From Lytechinus pictus (taxonomy: Eukaryota > Echinodermata > Echinoidea > Temnopleuroida > Toxopneustidae), in contig NC_087258.1 in assembly GCF_037042905.1 (NCBI RefSeq), forward strand, positions 10,839,501 to 10,903,500: 64,000 nucleotides of DNA, in the 5' to 3' direction. The notes beneath the pieces are model-generated. The model saw only the letters and a program-made list of their open reading frames with translations, did not search any database and was not told where the DNA came from. Position 1 is the stretch's first letter. Every line of letters begins with the position of its first letter. The translations under genes and the position numbers were made by a program. Of the stretch, positions 46,246 to 58,948 are shown piece by piece.

Positions 46246-46442
46246 TTATTAGTAGGCTATTCAAGGTAGACAATCTCGATAAGAGATGTAGATTCTTACG
46301 AAGTGTCTTACATGTTTATGAGGGAACCTGTAAAAGTACTATCTTCTCACTGTTTTCTATTGAGAATAAACCAAAATATTGGATACATCTCATATGTCTG
46401 GAGTTTTGTGTGAAGTTATGATTTCAGTTCTTGGTTAAACTG

Positions 46443-46718
46443 AACTGGGCCCCGGCTTACAAAGAGTTACGATTGATCCAATCAACCTCAACTGTATGGA
46501 AATCTATCTATACCATAATTTTTTCTACAAGAAACTTGCACAATCTCTTTAGTAAACAAAAAGAATCACACTGAATTTTCAAGAGAATGATGAATGTATT
46601 AATATACATCATATCTAGTAAATATTTTTAGCAGACTTGAATTTTAGATATTAATGTAGCTGGCCGTCCATAGTTGTGGTTGATCGGATTAATCGCAACT
46701 CTTTGTAAGAGTGGGCCC
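46443..46718. mobile_element. Palindromic element 'gggccccggcttacaaagag'
   Basis: Left 'gggccccggcttacaaagag', right inverted 'ctgggcccactcttacaaag'. Same family and internal order as 38905-39180. Lies about 160 bases past the P450 stop codon. Confidence 0.85.
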
Positions 46719-46876
46719 AGATATTCACGTACTGTAAAAATCTATCGGCATTTGTTTTGATCCAGTTGAGGCATGGTGGCTTGTCGTTGTTCAAAATTTA
46801 TCTACAATAATAACATAATTATCCAACAGAATTTGTTGAGCCATCCTCGTTGATACTCTTACATCTTTCTTCTGTT

Positions 46877-47070
46877 TCAATCAATGTCTCTTGGCGTTAT
46901 AATGACATCGAACAGCGGTGGGCTGTACGTGAGGCCAAAGTTGCCTCGGTTTACGTTCGGACGGGTTCGGCCATCTTCGGGTAATCGAAACGAAAACCGT
47001 CGCAGGAGATTCGTGAAGAACATAAACAGCATGTGTTCAGCCAGGCATCGACCAAGGCACATACGCCTCC
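46877..47070 (-). CDS. P450 exon 4: heme Cys to stop
   Basis: Acceptor TTCATTACAG before 47070; residues 455-518 and TGA at 46879-46877. Completes the heme loop (RRMCLGRCLAEHM, Cys459) and ends YSPPLFDVIITPRDID. Confidence 0.93.
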
Positions 47071-50000
47071 CTGTAATGAAAGTTTGAAAACATGAATCTA
47101 GGCGAATGTTTTCATAATACTTCCGCCTATCGCACGACCGGTTATATAAAAATTATATAAATGTTGTTTCTGCACAGTGGTATTGGATTTCTCATAACCA
47201 TAATCATATTTTGAAAATCAAAAACATTACTCTCAGATGCTTGTCAACACAATTATATCGGATTTTGACTTACGCTGCTGGAATTAGAAATTACAGAGAT
47301 TCTGATCTAGCAGAAAATAGAATAATAAATGCCCACTAAAATGTAACGGATTTGTTTACCCGTCAGCCTCTCTATATACTCCTACAACATATATATTTAT
47401 CAGCAATTTACCAAATGGTAACAGAACGATTCAAACCATCTCTCTTCCACGATATATACATTGCGTATCAAAAAAAGTTTACACTTAGAAAAAGTCCTGT
47501 AAAATTATATATTTGTAATATCCTGAAGATTTTTCCACATTTTAACATTGGTACAGATCCATTTAAGCAAATGACAATGACTGTCGAAAAATATTTCCGC
47601 TTGAGTGAGCACCACTTACTTTTGAAAAGTTAGTGAAAATGATTTGCGCAGAACTTTGAAATAGTTATGCGAATAAAAGTAGACCTTAATCATGAAGAAC
47701 ACGTGGAATTTAACTAGTAAAATTGATTTAAACATATCTTCTACCCTTTTTAACTTGTTTCCTTGCCCAAAACACTACAAAGAGTGCATTGCGCCCCACC
47801 CCACTCCCCACACACCGCGGCCATCATAATGATATTTGCTTTACACTGAGCTGTGATTTACATGAAATGGCTTAGGCTTTATTTTCATTTTGTTAATCAA
47901 TGTCAAGCTTGGAAAAAGTGTGGAAAACAAATATTAAATGAAAAATGAAATGTAAACCCACTTTAAATGATAAAAACTTTGTGAAAAAATGCTGGAGATG
48001 TCTGATATAAACTTTTGTTCAGATTCAGTCGTCCTCAGATCCAGCTGGCACAAAAAGGGTAAAGGTTTTGCTTACTAAGTGTTGAAATTTCAATTTTGGT
48101 GGCAAAATTGTTACAAAATGCTTGAATGTATCCGTTTTATTTCAATTGACTAAAAGTGGAAGGGAAATGTATGAGAAATGTTACGCAGGGTAAGTTTTAT
48201 TTCGGCCTTTCCCCTTGACACAGCGTGAAAACAAGCATTTCTGCGCAAACAGATTTCTGCGAGCTTTACAAAAATGGACAGTGCTCACTCAAGTGTAACA
48301 TTCTGTCAAAACTTTTACTTTCATTGGATAGATGAGACCCAAACCTAAGATTATATCTGAAAAAAATACCAACATGTTGCATTTTTTTTAATTACCAGGG
48401 CTTTTTCAAAGTGTAAACTTTTTTTTTTGATACGCACTGTATATAGCGACTAACTGCAGTGGTATATCGCTGCTCCACCAATCGCACTGAAATTTAGGCC
48501 TATATGTACCTCCTGGGGAATATTTCATAAAGCTGTTCGTAACTTAAGAGCGACTTCAAGAATGACTGGTGAACTTTTCTTACGCGCTAAATAATCACCA
48601 ATGAACATTTAATGGTAAATATCATTTACCGCAAGATATAGGATCACCAGTCGTTCTTAGTGTCACTCTTAACTCACGAACATCTTCATGAAATGGCCTG
48701 CTTTATAGTAATTCCCTTAAAAGTGCACGATCCCCGGCGCCGTTGGACGGTTTTGTACTCGCCGCCATCTTCATTACGAAGATCATCGACGTAATTTGCA
48801 TAATCAACATCACGTTTGCACATTGCACTGTGCTCTTTTGGCTACATCGGCATTGGCCCAAACATCTGCTGACGTCACTTCACACAGCAGGTGGAGGCGG
48901 GACCAACTTGCCAAGATCTTCGAACAGCAGCCGAAGAGTACGCAAGCCGATTATCGTCAGATTTTGGGCATTCGATCCCTAGAACATGGACATTTGCGTA
49001 CGTTTCGCATAGCGTTGAAGTGTGAATAGGTAGAGGTCAGTGGTAGGGTCTGTAGGTGGCCACGGAATACCGCAGCACGTATGTGTCCAAAGAAACAGCG
49101 CCCTCTGAATTTAGAGATCGCGCACCTTTAAAATGTAGATGACCTACCTTCTCCAAAAGCAATTATTGACTCCTTTCTCTTCGGATCAATTCGACCGGAG
49201 TCGTCCAAGAATCTTCCTGGATTGAATTCGTTTGAATCACTCCAGATGTTTTTATCCCTGTTGATAGCCCACTCGTTCACCCAAATCTCCACCCCTTTCG
49301 GAATGGAATATCCCATGACGGTGAGATCCCTTGTTGTTACACGCGGTAAGGAGAGCGGTGCGACGCACGCGCATCGGAGCACTTCCAGTATCGCGGCTTG
49401 CGTGTACGGCAGAGACTTGCGCTGGTCGTAATGTATGACGTCATCGGAGTCTTTTAGAGTCATCTCGTCAATCTCCGAATGAATCTATCAGAGATATTAA
49501 ATTTTAACACAATTAATTAATGATGAGATTCCGAGAACAAGGGTTTGTAAGCCCAGGGGGGCCACTTACATTGACGAGTGGATACCATGCGCGACCAAAA
49601 AAACACGTAAAAAGGATGTCTTTTTCAAGATAGGGCACGTTACGTACGTAACGGGATAAGGGTGTCAAAAACACAAAAATATTGAAAAAATGGTATCTAT
49701 TTTGCCCAGAAAAATATACGTGTTTAGGGTCAAATGTGCGGGGATGATGAAACAAAATCAAAATGTTTTATAAAGGATGTCCTTTTTGCCCCAACACTAC
49801 GTGTTTAGAGTCCGATTTGCGCAAGGTGTGGAAGATGGGGCCGTACTTAACCAAAATAATGGTGTCTAAAGGTAAAACCGACGACCGACGGACGCGTGAC
49901 ATAAAAATAAAATATATCTGTACTTGTTTAGGGGTTCATTTCAGGGAATACTTGCTAAGAGTATCGTTTTGTTTCCAATACTTGTTAAGGGGTGCATTTT

Positions 50001-53000
50001 CAGAATATGGAAAATACATCGCTGTACTTGTTTAGGGGCTCAGTTCTGGGAATACTTGCCAATAGTATTTGTTTCCAATACCTGTTAAGGGTAGGGTTTC
50101 ACACGCCAATACTTGTTAAGGGGTGCATTTTCAGAATATGGAAAATACGTGTTTAGGGTGCTTCTCAAGACCCCGTGGTCGCGCATGGTATCCACTCGTC
50201 AATGGAAGTGGCCCCCCCGGGTTTGTAAGTTACTGACAAGCCATTGACATGATATTGTTTACACATTATTTCTTTTGGGATTTAAATTATCTTGTGATAA
50301 TTTATCCTCACTGGAGATACGATCTGTTAACATGGTTAATCTGATTTTGTGAGTATACTATGCCTGCGATGAACAATTCGTGTTTTTGTCCTCCAATGGT
50401 GGGGACTCCAACCCTTCACCCAAATATCAGTTCCGATTCTAGCGGTTTAAAACGATCATAAAGAATTTTATTCTCTACCAAACAAGGTACGGACTGATCC
50501 AGCCCAGGGTGTTTGATAACTGAAAATGTCAACTGATTTCAACTGATTAAAACTAGTTCCAACTGGAATCCTAATGAAAAGAGAAATATATTAGCAGGGA
50601 TTGGGTACAAGTCCTATATAGCTTGAACTATTTATACAACCTTTTTGAGAATGTGAAGTATAAGATGTACTCGTCACCTGTTTCTGGACGTCTGGGTAAA
50701 GACTGAGGTATAGGATTCCCCAAAGAAGTGTTTCCGAAGTAGTCTCTGTCCCAGCCCCCATTAGGTCAAACATCACCCTCCAAATGTCCTCTTCCTCCAC
50801 GGCTACAATACTACCGTGCTGCATCTGTTGAAGGTAGCGATCTGTCACATCCTCAAAACTGTTTTTACGAATCCCATCTCCATTTTCCCCGTCATTGCTA
50901 ACTTGATTTCGCTTGTGGTCTTTCACAACTTCTTTCATGAATCGTTTGTACTGATCAATGTCTTGACGGAGTTTGTTGTACAGCGGTGTGTGGTAGAGAC
51001 GAGGGAAAATATGCCCGAGTGATATTCCCGACAGACCGCTCGATAGATTATGCTGAGCTCGAATAACTTCGATTACCTCCGGATTTGATCGGACGTCGAC
51101 GCAATGTCCGAAACATATAGAGGAAATGATTTCGGCAATAGCCGTGGTGATTTCGGATCTAGGGTTGCATCGGTGACCGTCGAGGCGTTGCAGAGAAGAA
51201 CGCAAATGTTGCAAAGAACTTCTTACTGTGGCGCCGAAATTTGACGACGTGCTCGTACTTCTCCGAAATGCCGAAAGCGCCGTCCGTCGACTGCACTTCC
51301 ATTTATCTCCATTTTCCCATATCACGCTACCTTTGAAATGAAAGAAATTGATCGAACGAAATTAGCACACGAAGCCTGTTAGTTGAAATTTTATAGTAAA
51401 AATTGGTTTCAAAATTAGACGCTCGTTTTTATTTCAATCCGCCTTTTTGGACACGACAAAATTTACTTCCAGGTGTGCAGCATCATAGCAAAAAATATAT
51501 GCACAATATATTGGCCTAGGCTTGTCCTGAAGGAAATGGCATGATGTCACATCATATCTCGTCAATTCGACTTGATGACGAGAAGATAAGACAAGGTGTC
51601 ATATCTCGTCAATTCGACTTATTTAGGGTGACTGGAAGATTGCATTTAAAGATATAATATCCTGTCGAGTGGGTGGCAAAAATATGAGATATCAGGCTAT
51701 AATACGTATATCTTCAAGTCGATTTAAGAATAACTCTTCGACTCGACTCAAGAGTTACGGAAAGATGACATAACAAGATAAAATATCTCCTCACGTCAAC
51801 TTAAGGACGACGAGAGCATAATACAAGATGCCATGCCTCGTCAATTCGACTTCAGGGTGACGAGAAGATAAGATGACAAGATGTCACATCTCGTCAATTC
51901 GACTTTAGAGTAACCAGGTAAGATGACAAGATTTCGTATTTCCTAAGTAGACTTTAGTAGACGAGAGGACGAAATGATAAATTGTCATATCGTCAAGTCC
52001 ACTTCAGGGTGACGAGAAGATAAGATGACAAGATGTCACAACTCGTCAAGTCAACTTTAGGGTGACGCGAAGATAAGATGACAAGATGTCATCACGTCAA
52101 GTCGACTTTAGAGTGACGAGAAGATAAGATGACAAGATGTCATCACGTCAAGTCGACTTTAGAGTGACGAGAAGATAAGATGACAAAATATCATCACGTC
52201 AAGTCGACTTTAAGGTGACGAGAAGATAAGATGACAAGATGTCACATCTCGTCAAGTTTACTTTAGGATGACGAGAAGATAAGGTGACAAGATATCATAT
52301 CTCGTCAATTCGACTTTAAGGTGACGAGAAGATAAGATGACAAGATGTCACATCTCGTCAAGTTTACTTTAGGATGACGAGAAGATAAGGTGACAAGATA
52401 TCACAACTCTTCAATTCGACTTTAAGGTGACAAGAAGATAAGATGACAAGATATCACATCTCGTCAAGTTGACTTTAGAGTGACGAGAAGATAAGATGAC
52501 TAGATGTCATATCTCGTCAATTCGACTTATTAGGGGGACGGGGGGATGAGATGACAAGATGTCAAATCTAGTCATTTCGACTTTAGAGTGACGAGAAGTT
52601 AAGATGACAGGATGTTATATTTCGTCATGTAGACTTTAGTGTGACGAGAGGACGATATGATAACATGTCATATCGTCAATTCGACTTCAGGGTAACGAGA
52701 AGATAAGATGACAAGATGTCACAACTCGTCAAGTCAACTTTAGGGTGACGCGAAGATAAGATCACAAGATGTCATCACATCAAGTCGACTTTAGAGTGAC
52801 GAGAAGATAAGATGACAAGATGTCACATCTCGTCAAGTTGACTTTAGAGTGACGAGAAGATAAGATGACAAGATATCATATCTCGTCAATTCAACTTATT
52901 AGGGGGACGGGGAGCTGAAATGACAAGATGTCATATTTCGTCATGTAGACTTTAGTGTGACGAGAGGACGATATGATAAGATGTCATATCGTCAATTCGA

Positions 53001-56000
53001 CTTCAGGGTGACGAGAAGATAAAATGATAAGATATCACATCTCGTCAAGTTGACTTTAGGGTGACGAGAAGATAAGGTGACAAGATTTCATCACGTCAAG
53101 TCGACTTTAGAGTGACGAGAAGTTAAGATGACAGGATGTCATATTTCTTCATGTAGACTTTAGTGTGACGAGAGGACGATATGATAAGATGTCATATCGT
53201 AAATTCGACTTCAGGGTGACGAGAAGATAAGATGACAAGATATCATATCTCGTCAAGTCAACTTTAGGGTGACGAGAAGATAAGGTGACAAGATGTCATC
53301 ACGTAAAGTCGACTTATGAGTGACGAGAAGATAAGATGACAAGATGTCATCACGTCAGGTCGACTTTAGGGTGACGAGAAGATAAGATAACAATCTATCA
53401 TATCTCGTCAATTCAACTTTAGAATGACGAGAAGATAAGATGACAAGATATCACATCTCATCAATTCGACTTCAGGGTGACGAGAAGATTTGATGACAAG
53501 ATATCATATCTCGTCAATTCGACTTTAGGGTGACGAGAAGATAAGGTGACAAGATATCATATCTCATAAATTCGACTTTAGGGTGACGAGAAGATAAGAT
53601 AACAGGATATCATATCTCGTCAATTCGACTTTATGGTGACGAGAAGATAAGATGACAAGATGTCATATCTTGTCAATTCGACTTATTAGGGGGACGGGGA
53701 GATGAGATGACAAGATGTCAAATCTCGTAAATTCGACTTTAGGGTGACGAGAAGTTAAGATAAGAATATATCATATCTCGTCAATTCGACTTTAGAATGA
53801 CGAGAAGATAAGATGACAAGATATCACATCTCGTCAATTCGACTTCAGGGTGACGAGAAGATAAGATGACAAGATATCATATCTCTTCAATTCGACTTTA
53901 GGGTGACGAGAAGATAAGATGACAAGATGTCATATCTTGTCAATTCGACTTATTAGGGGGACGGGGAGATGAGATGACAAGATGTCAAATCTCGTCATTT
54001 CGACTTTAGAGTGACGAGAAGTTAAGATGACAGGATGTTATATTTCGTCATGTAGACTTTAGTGTGACGAGAGGACGATATGATAACATGTCATATCGTC
54101 AATTCGACTTCAGGGTGACGAGAAGATAAGATGACAAGATGTCACAACTCGTCAAGTCAACTTTAGGGTGACGCGAAGATAAGATGACAAGATGTCATCA
54201 CGTCAAGTCGACTTTAGAGTGACGAGAAGATAAGATGACAAGATGTCACATCTCGTCAAGTTGACTTTAGAGTGACGAGAAGATAAGATGACAAGATATC
54301 ATATCTCGTCAATTCAACTTATTAGGGGGACGGGGAGATGAAAGGACAAGATGTCAAATCTCGTCATTTCGACTTAAGAGTGACGAGAAGTTAAGATGAC
54401 AAGATGTCATATTTCGTCATGTAGACTTTAGTGTGACGAGAGGACGATATGATAAGATGTCATATCGTCAATTCGACTTCAGGGTGACGAGAAGATAAAA
54501 TGACAAGATGTCATATCTTGTCAATTCGACTTATTAGGGGGACGGGGAGATGAGATGACAAGATGTCAAATCTCGTCATTTCGACTTTAGAGTGACGAGA
54601 AGTTAAGATGACAGGATGTTATATTTCGTCATGTAGACTTTAGTGTGACGAGAGGACGATATGATAACATGTCATATCGTCAATTCGACTTCAGGGTGAC
54701 GAGAAGATAAGATGACAAGATGTCACAACTCGTCAAGTCAACTTTAGGGTGACGCGAAGATAAGATGACAAGATGTCATCACGTCAAGTTGACTTTAGAG
54801 TGACGAGAAGATAAGATGACAAGATGTCACATCTCGTCAAGTTGACTTTAGAGTGACGAGAAGATAAGATGACAAGATATCATATCTCGTCAATTCAACT
54901 TATTAGGGGGGCGGGGAGATGAAATGACAAGATGTCAAATCTCGTCATTTCGACTTAAGAGTGACGAGAAGTTAAGATGACAAGATGTCATATTTCGTCA
55001 TGTAGACTTTAGTGTGACGAGAGGACGATATGATAAGATGTCATATCGTCAATTCGACTTCAGGGTGACGAGAAGATAAGATGACAAGATATCATATCTC
55101 GTCGATTCGACTTCAGGGTGACGAGAAGATAAGATGACAATATATCATATCTCGTCAATTCGACTTCAGGGTGACGAGAAGATAAGATGACAAGATATCA
55201 TATCTCGTCAATTCGACTTCAGGGTGACGAGAAGATAAGATGACAATATATCATATCTCATCAATTCGACTTCAGGGTGACGAGAAGATAAGATGACAAT
55301 ATATCATATCTCGTCAATTCGACTTCAGGGTGACGAGAAGATAAGATGACAATATATCATATCTCGTCAATTCGACTTCAGGGTGACGAGAAGATAAGAT
55401 GACAAGATATCATATCTCTTCAATTCGACTTTAGGGTGACGAGAGGACGATATGATAAGATGTCATATCGTAAATTCGACTTCAGGGTGACGAGAAGATA
55501 AGATGACAAGATATCATATCTCGTCAAGTCAACTTTAGGGTGACGAGAAGATAAGGTGACAAGATGTCATCACGTAAAGTCGACTTATGAGTGACGAGAA
55601 GATAAGATGACAAGATGTCATCACGCCAGGTCGACTTTAGGGTGACGAGAAGATAAGATAACAATCTATCATATCTCGTCAATTCGACTTTAGAATGACG
55701 AGAAGATAAGATGACAAGATATCACATCTCGTTAATTCGACATCAGGGTGACGAGAAGATTTGATGACAAGATATCATATCTCGTCAATTCGACTTTAGG
55801 GTGACGAGAAGATAAGGTGACAAGATATCATATCTCGTAAATTCGACTTTAGGGCAACGAGAAAATAAGATGACAAGATATCATATTTCGTAAATTCGAC
55901 TTTAGGGTGACGAGAAGTTAAGATAAGAATATATCATATCTCGTCAATTCGACTTTAGAATGACGAGAAGATAAGATGACAAGATATCACATCTCGTCAA

Positions 56001-58948
56001 TTCGACTTCAGGGTGACGAGAAGATAAGATGACAAGATATCATATCTCTTCAATTCGACTTTAGGGTGACGAGAAGATAAGATAACAGGATATCATATCT
56101 CGTCAATTCGACTTTAGGGTGACGAGAAGATAAGATGACAAGATATCATATCTCGTAAATTCTACTTTAGGGTGACGAGAAGATAAAATGACAAGATATC
56201 ATATCTCGTCAATTCGACTTCAGGGTGACGAGAAGATAAGATGACAAGATATCATATCTCGTCGATTCGACTTCAGGGTGACGAGAAGATAAGATGACAA
56301 TATATCATATCTCGTCAATTCGACTTCAGGGTGACGAGAAGATAAGATGACAAGATATCATATCTCGTCAATTCGACTTCAGGGTGACGAGAAGATAAGA
56401 TGACAATATATCATATCTCATCAATTCGACTTCAGGGTGACGAGAAGATAAGATGACAATATATCATATCTCGTCAATTCGACTTCAGGGTGACGAGAAG
56501 ATAAGATGACAATATATCATATCTCGTCAATTCGACTTTAGAGTGACGAGAAGATAAAATGACAAGATATCATATCTCATCAATTCTACTTTAGAGTGAC
56601 AAGAAGATAAGATGACAAGATGTCACATCTCGTCAAGTTGATATTAAAGTGACAGGAAGATAAGATGAAATATTTCGTCAATTCGACTTTAGGGTGACGA
56701 AAAAGATAACATGATAAGATGAAATATCTCGTCAAATTCTGACAAAACATGAAATATTTGTCATCTCGTTTTTGCGTCAACCTCAATTCTACTCAACGAG
56801 ATATGATACCAACTTGTCCCATCTTGTTCGTAACCTTAGTTGGCTTTATGAAATATGACATCTTGTAACTATCTACTTCTTGTCACTGAGTCACAGACAT
56901 AAATTATTTTTTCAAAAACATATTTTCAAACTTAGGATTTGTTTCAGTTGAACACTATATTTGTGGTAAGTTATTTTGTAGGCTATATACTAGGGTAAAA
57001 CATGACTTACTTCCAATACTATTTTTGTATGATGAATATAACATTGATTTCAAAATTGTTATTTGTATGGGATAATTTAGAATGTACAACATACAGTTGA
57101 GGCCAAAAGTTTTCATACACCCATGGATTTCAGTGAAATTTGTTCGCTTGCTAAACGTCATAAAATTTACTATACATGTATATTCAGAAATATAAATACT
57201 ACCATGATAAATTAAAGAGCATATTAAGCTCTTTCATGTGGTTGGGATGCCGTTGGATTGAAAGTATATTTCAGGGGAATTTTCTTTGAAGAAAAATAAG
57301 CAATATTTTTGCCAAATGTATTCTAATGTTTGTCATTATATTTTCAAACAACGTTTCGTAGAAATATATAAATGTCAAATCTATGATTTATATTACATTT
57401 TCTATCATGATATGTCACCACTGAACAAAAAAGTGTAATCTGAAATGTTGTGTTGAGAAGTAACTAGCATAAACATTATATTATATGATTTTGTCAAGTT
57501 TTTATTTTTGATTTGTCTAAAATATGAAGATTTTAGGGGGAAAAATGACACCTAAATATTTTTCAGCTCCTGATGACAGGCAATGTGATGAAGGGGCATG
57601 ACATACTCATTTGTTTGATATTGAATTCGTCATGATAGATATCTTATAAGATACAGTCAATTTTATGATGTTTGGCAAGTGTCAACTTTTCTTTGAATTT
57701 CCTGGGAGTATATAAACTTCTTGCCTCAACTGTATAAAGCGTACAGAAAATTGTCATGGAGGGGGGGGGGGGTTGACCAGCAACACAGTATGTGATCTTT
57801 ATGTGACTGTGTGTTATAAGTTGCTAGTCTTAAAATATAGGGCTTACCTTTGGTGTTAACTTTTCATAATAGAGATATTACATAATCTTACGATTATGTT
57901 TGTATAGAGAAAACGAAATATTTTAAGAAAATAGCTTGTTTTCCTTCTTGGTTACACGATTGTCGTGGTATAAATGTATTAAGTAGTGAGTTATTCTGAA
58001 ATTTTTCAAGCGGGCCTATTCTACCAGATTATGCACTGCACATAATGTTGCATAATGAGTTAGATTTGTGTAGTCGGTAGTTGATCAAGGACATGAGGTG
58101 GTGCAATACATTATATATCATTACAATATTATTACTTTTGGACTTTTATAGTTTTACCAATCAGATAGAGAAATGACTGAATCTTTTTAAACACTTTAAG
58201 GTCTACTCATACCTAGTTTTGTACACGATGATAATAATAATAATAATGATAATAATGATAATAATAGTAGTAGTAGTAGTACAGTTCTTAATATGTGCAT
58301 ATAACACCAACATGTCTACACGCGTGAGGAAGTCGGGAGATATGGCTGGAATTGTAGATTTAGAAATTAAACATTAAGCATTCTGTCAACGTATCATTGT
58401 ATTGTCAACGTGTCATAGTATCTGTACAATGAATCCTTGCTTCTGATTGGCTAATAAGAAATGTTGCTAAGTAAACTGTCATTATAAAAAATCGTCAATG
58501 TCTTAGGTGGTATAACTAAACGACCCAGGATTTTCGGATGCAGATTTTTACACCCAGCTTTAAACCAATCCTCACCTTTCGTCGAAAATGCCAGACCCAG
58601 CAGGGGCGGTATCCTTCTGTCAGAGGTGCAGTCGGCGTGTTTCACCAGCAGTTCCTTCACAACAGCCAGACTAGTCAGCACAACAACATTGGGACCAGGT
58701 CCTAGACTTATACTCATAATCTGTCCATATTTCTCAGCGAATCGAGCGAGAGCTTGGTGCGGCTGCCCTCCGAGGAGTATCGATGGAAGATTCCCTACAA
58801 CCGGCCATGCCCACGGACCGGGAGGTCGTCTGATGCGTTTCCCCGAAGTACACTTCGCAATAAGGAACGAAGCGATCACAGAAGAAATAACAAAAATGAC
58901 GACCGTTTCCGTAGATAGAGTGCAATATATTGAGAATAGATTGTGCAT
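46877..58948 (-). CDS. Cytochrome P450, CYP2-clan type, complete
   Basis: Four minus-strand exons (58948-58576, 51330-50678, 49484-49148, 47070-46877) give 1,557 bases: 518 residues plus TGA, the normal size for a microsomal P450. All boundaries are GT/AG and the phases agree. A signal anchor (about residues 15-32, TVVIFVISSVIASFLIA) is followed by a basic stretch and the proline hinge RPPGPWAWPVVGN, placing the enzyme on the ER membrane. The C-helix WKCSR, I-helix AGTETT (317-322), K-helix ExxR (376-379), FNPGRF (429-434) and heme loop FGEGRRMCLG with Cys459 are all present. It should be a heme monooxygenase fed by NADPH-P450 reductase; the substrate cannot be told. The proline hinge and TTRDLTVMGYSIPKG favour the CYP2 clan (CYP1/CYP2/CYP17-like). 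Four coding exons are fewer than in vertebrate members. No lesion was seen. Confidence 0.95.
47459..48439. mobile_element. Tc1/mariner-like non-autonomous element, TA target
   Basis: Left CATTGCGTATCAAAAAAAGT, right inverted CAGTGCGTATCAAAAAAAAA, each flanked by TATA(TA). Inverted similarity extends about 190 bases inward ('cttgagtgagcac'). 981 bases, no intact transposase. In P450 intron 3. Confidence 0.85.
48520..48706. mobile_element. Palindromic element 'tttcataaagctgttcgtaa'
   Basis: Left 'tttcataaagctgttcgtaa', right inverted 'catttcatgaagatgttcgt'; the 'caccaatgaacatttaatgg' centre is shared with 42336. In P450 intron 3. Confidence 0.85.
49148..49484 (-). CDS. P450 exon 3: K helix to heme loop
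   Basis: Acceptor TCTGATAG before 49484, donor GTAGGT after 49148; residues 343-455. Contains EVLR (ExxR), SLPRVTTRDLTVMGYSIPKG, WAINRDKNIW and FNPGRF. Ends inside the heme-binding motif. Confidence 0.93.
49552..50221. mobile_element. hAT-like element, 670 bases, TSD TTTGTAAG
   Basis: Same family as 7773-8441 in opposite orientation. Ends CCCAGGGGGGCCACTTACAT and inverted CCCGGGGGGGCCACTTCCAT. Perfect TTTGTAAG at 49544-49551 and 50222-50229. Lies in P450 intron 2. Confidence 0.95.
50678..51330 (-). CDS. P450 exon 2: C to I helices
   Basis: Acceptor TTTCAAAG before 51330, donor GTGACG after 50678; residues 125-342. Starts GSVIWENGDKWKCSRRTAL after a split Gly codon. Contains the C-helix WxxxR and the oxygen-activating I-helix MGAGTETTSETLLWG. 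Confidence 0.93.
51548..56812. repeat. Satellite array of ~53-base units inside P450 intron 1
   Basis: About 95-100 head-to-tail copies of a 53-base unit, roughly GACGAGAAGATAAGATGACA + AGATATCATATCTCGTC + AATTCGACTTCAGGGT. Each unit contains inverted arms (GACGAG/CTCGTC, GATAT-C-ATATC and GTC/GAC around AATTC). Variants (GATGTCATCACGTC, GTTATATTTCGTCATGTAG, TATTAGGGGGACGGGG) recur in the same order, giving higher-order blocks. The edges are degenerate and no ORF crosses the array. Confidence 0.97.
57094..57732. mobile_element. Tc1-like non-autonomous element, TA target
   Basis: CAGTTGAGGCCAAAAGTTTT at the left and inverted CAGTTGAGGCAAGAAGTTTA at the right, with TA on each side. These ends are typical of the Tc1 group. 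639 bases without a transposase ORF. In P450 intron 1, just outside the satellite. Confidence 0.88.
58229..58281. repeat. (AAT)/(AGT) trinucleotide microsatellite
   Basis: 'Gataataataataataatga' then (TAG)n for about 50 bases in P450 intron 1. Confidence 0.9.
58576..58948 (-). CDS. P450 exon 1: membrane anchor and proline hinge
   Basis: ATG at 58948 and donor G|GTGAGG after 58576; residues 1-125. Holds the membrane anchor, RPPGPWAWPVVGNLP and the region up to LLGLAFSTK. Reading on past the donor gives a spurious tail (DWFKAGCKNLHP), so the splice site rather than the open frame sets the end. Confidence 0.93.

Noticed and set aside
51548..56812. CRISPR-like array
   Set aside because: Repeats are contiguous 53-base units with no unique spacers, in an animal intron.
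58451..58575. Extension of P450 exon 1 past 58576
   Set aside because: A strong donor (G|GTGAGG) at 58576/58575 joins in phase with exon 2; the extra residues have no P450 resemblance.
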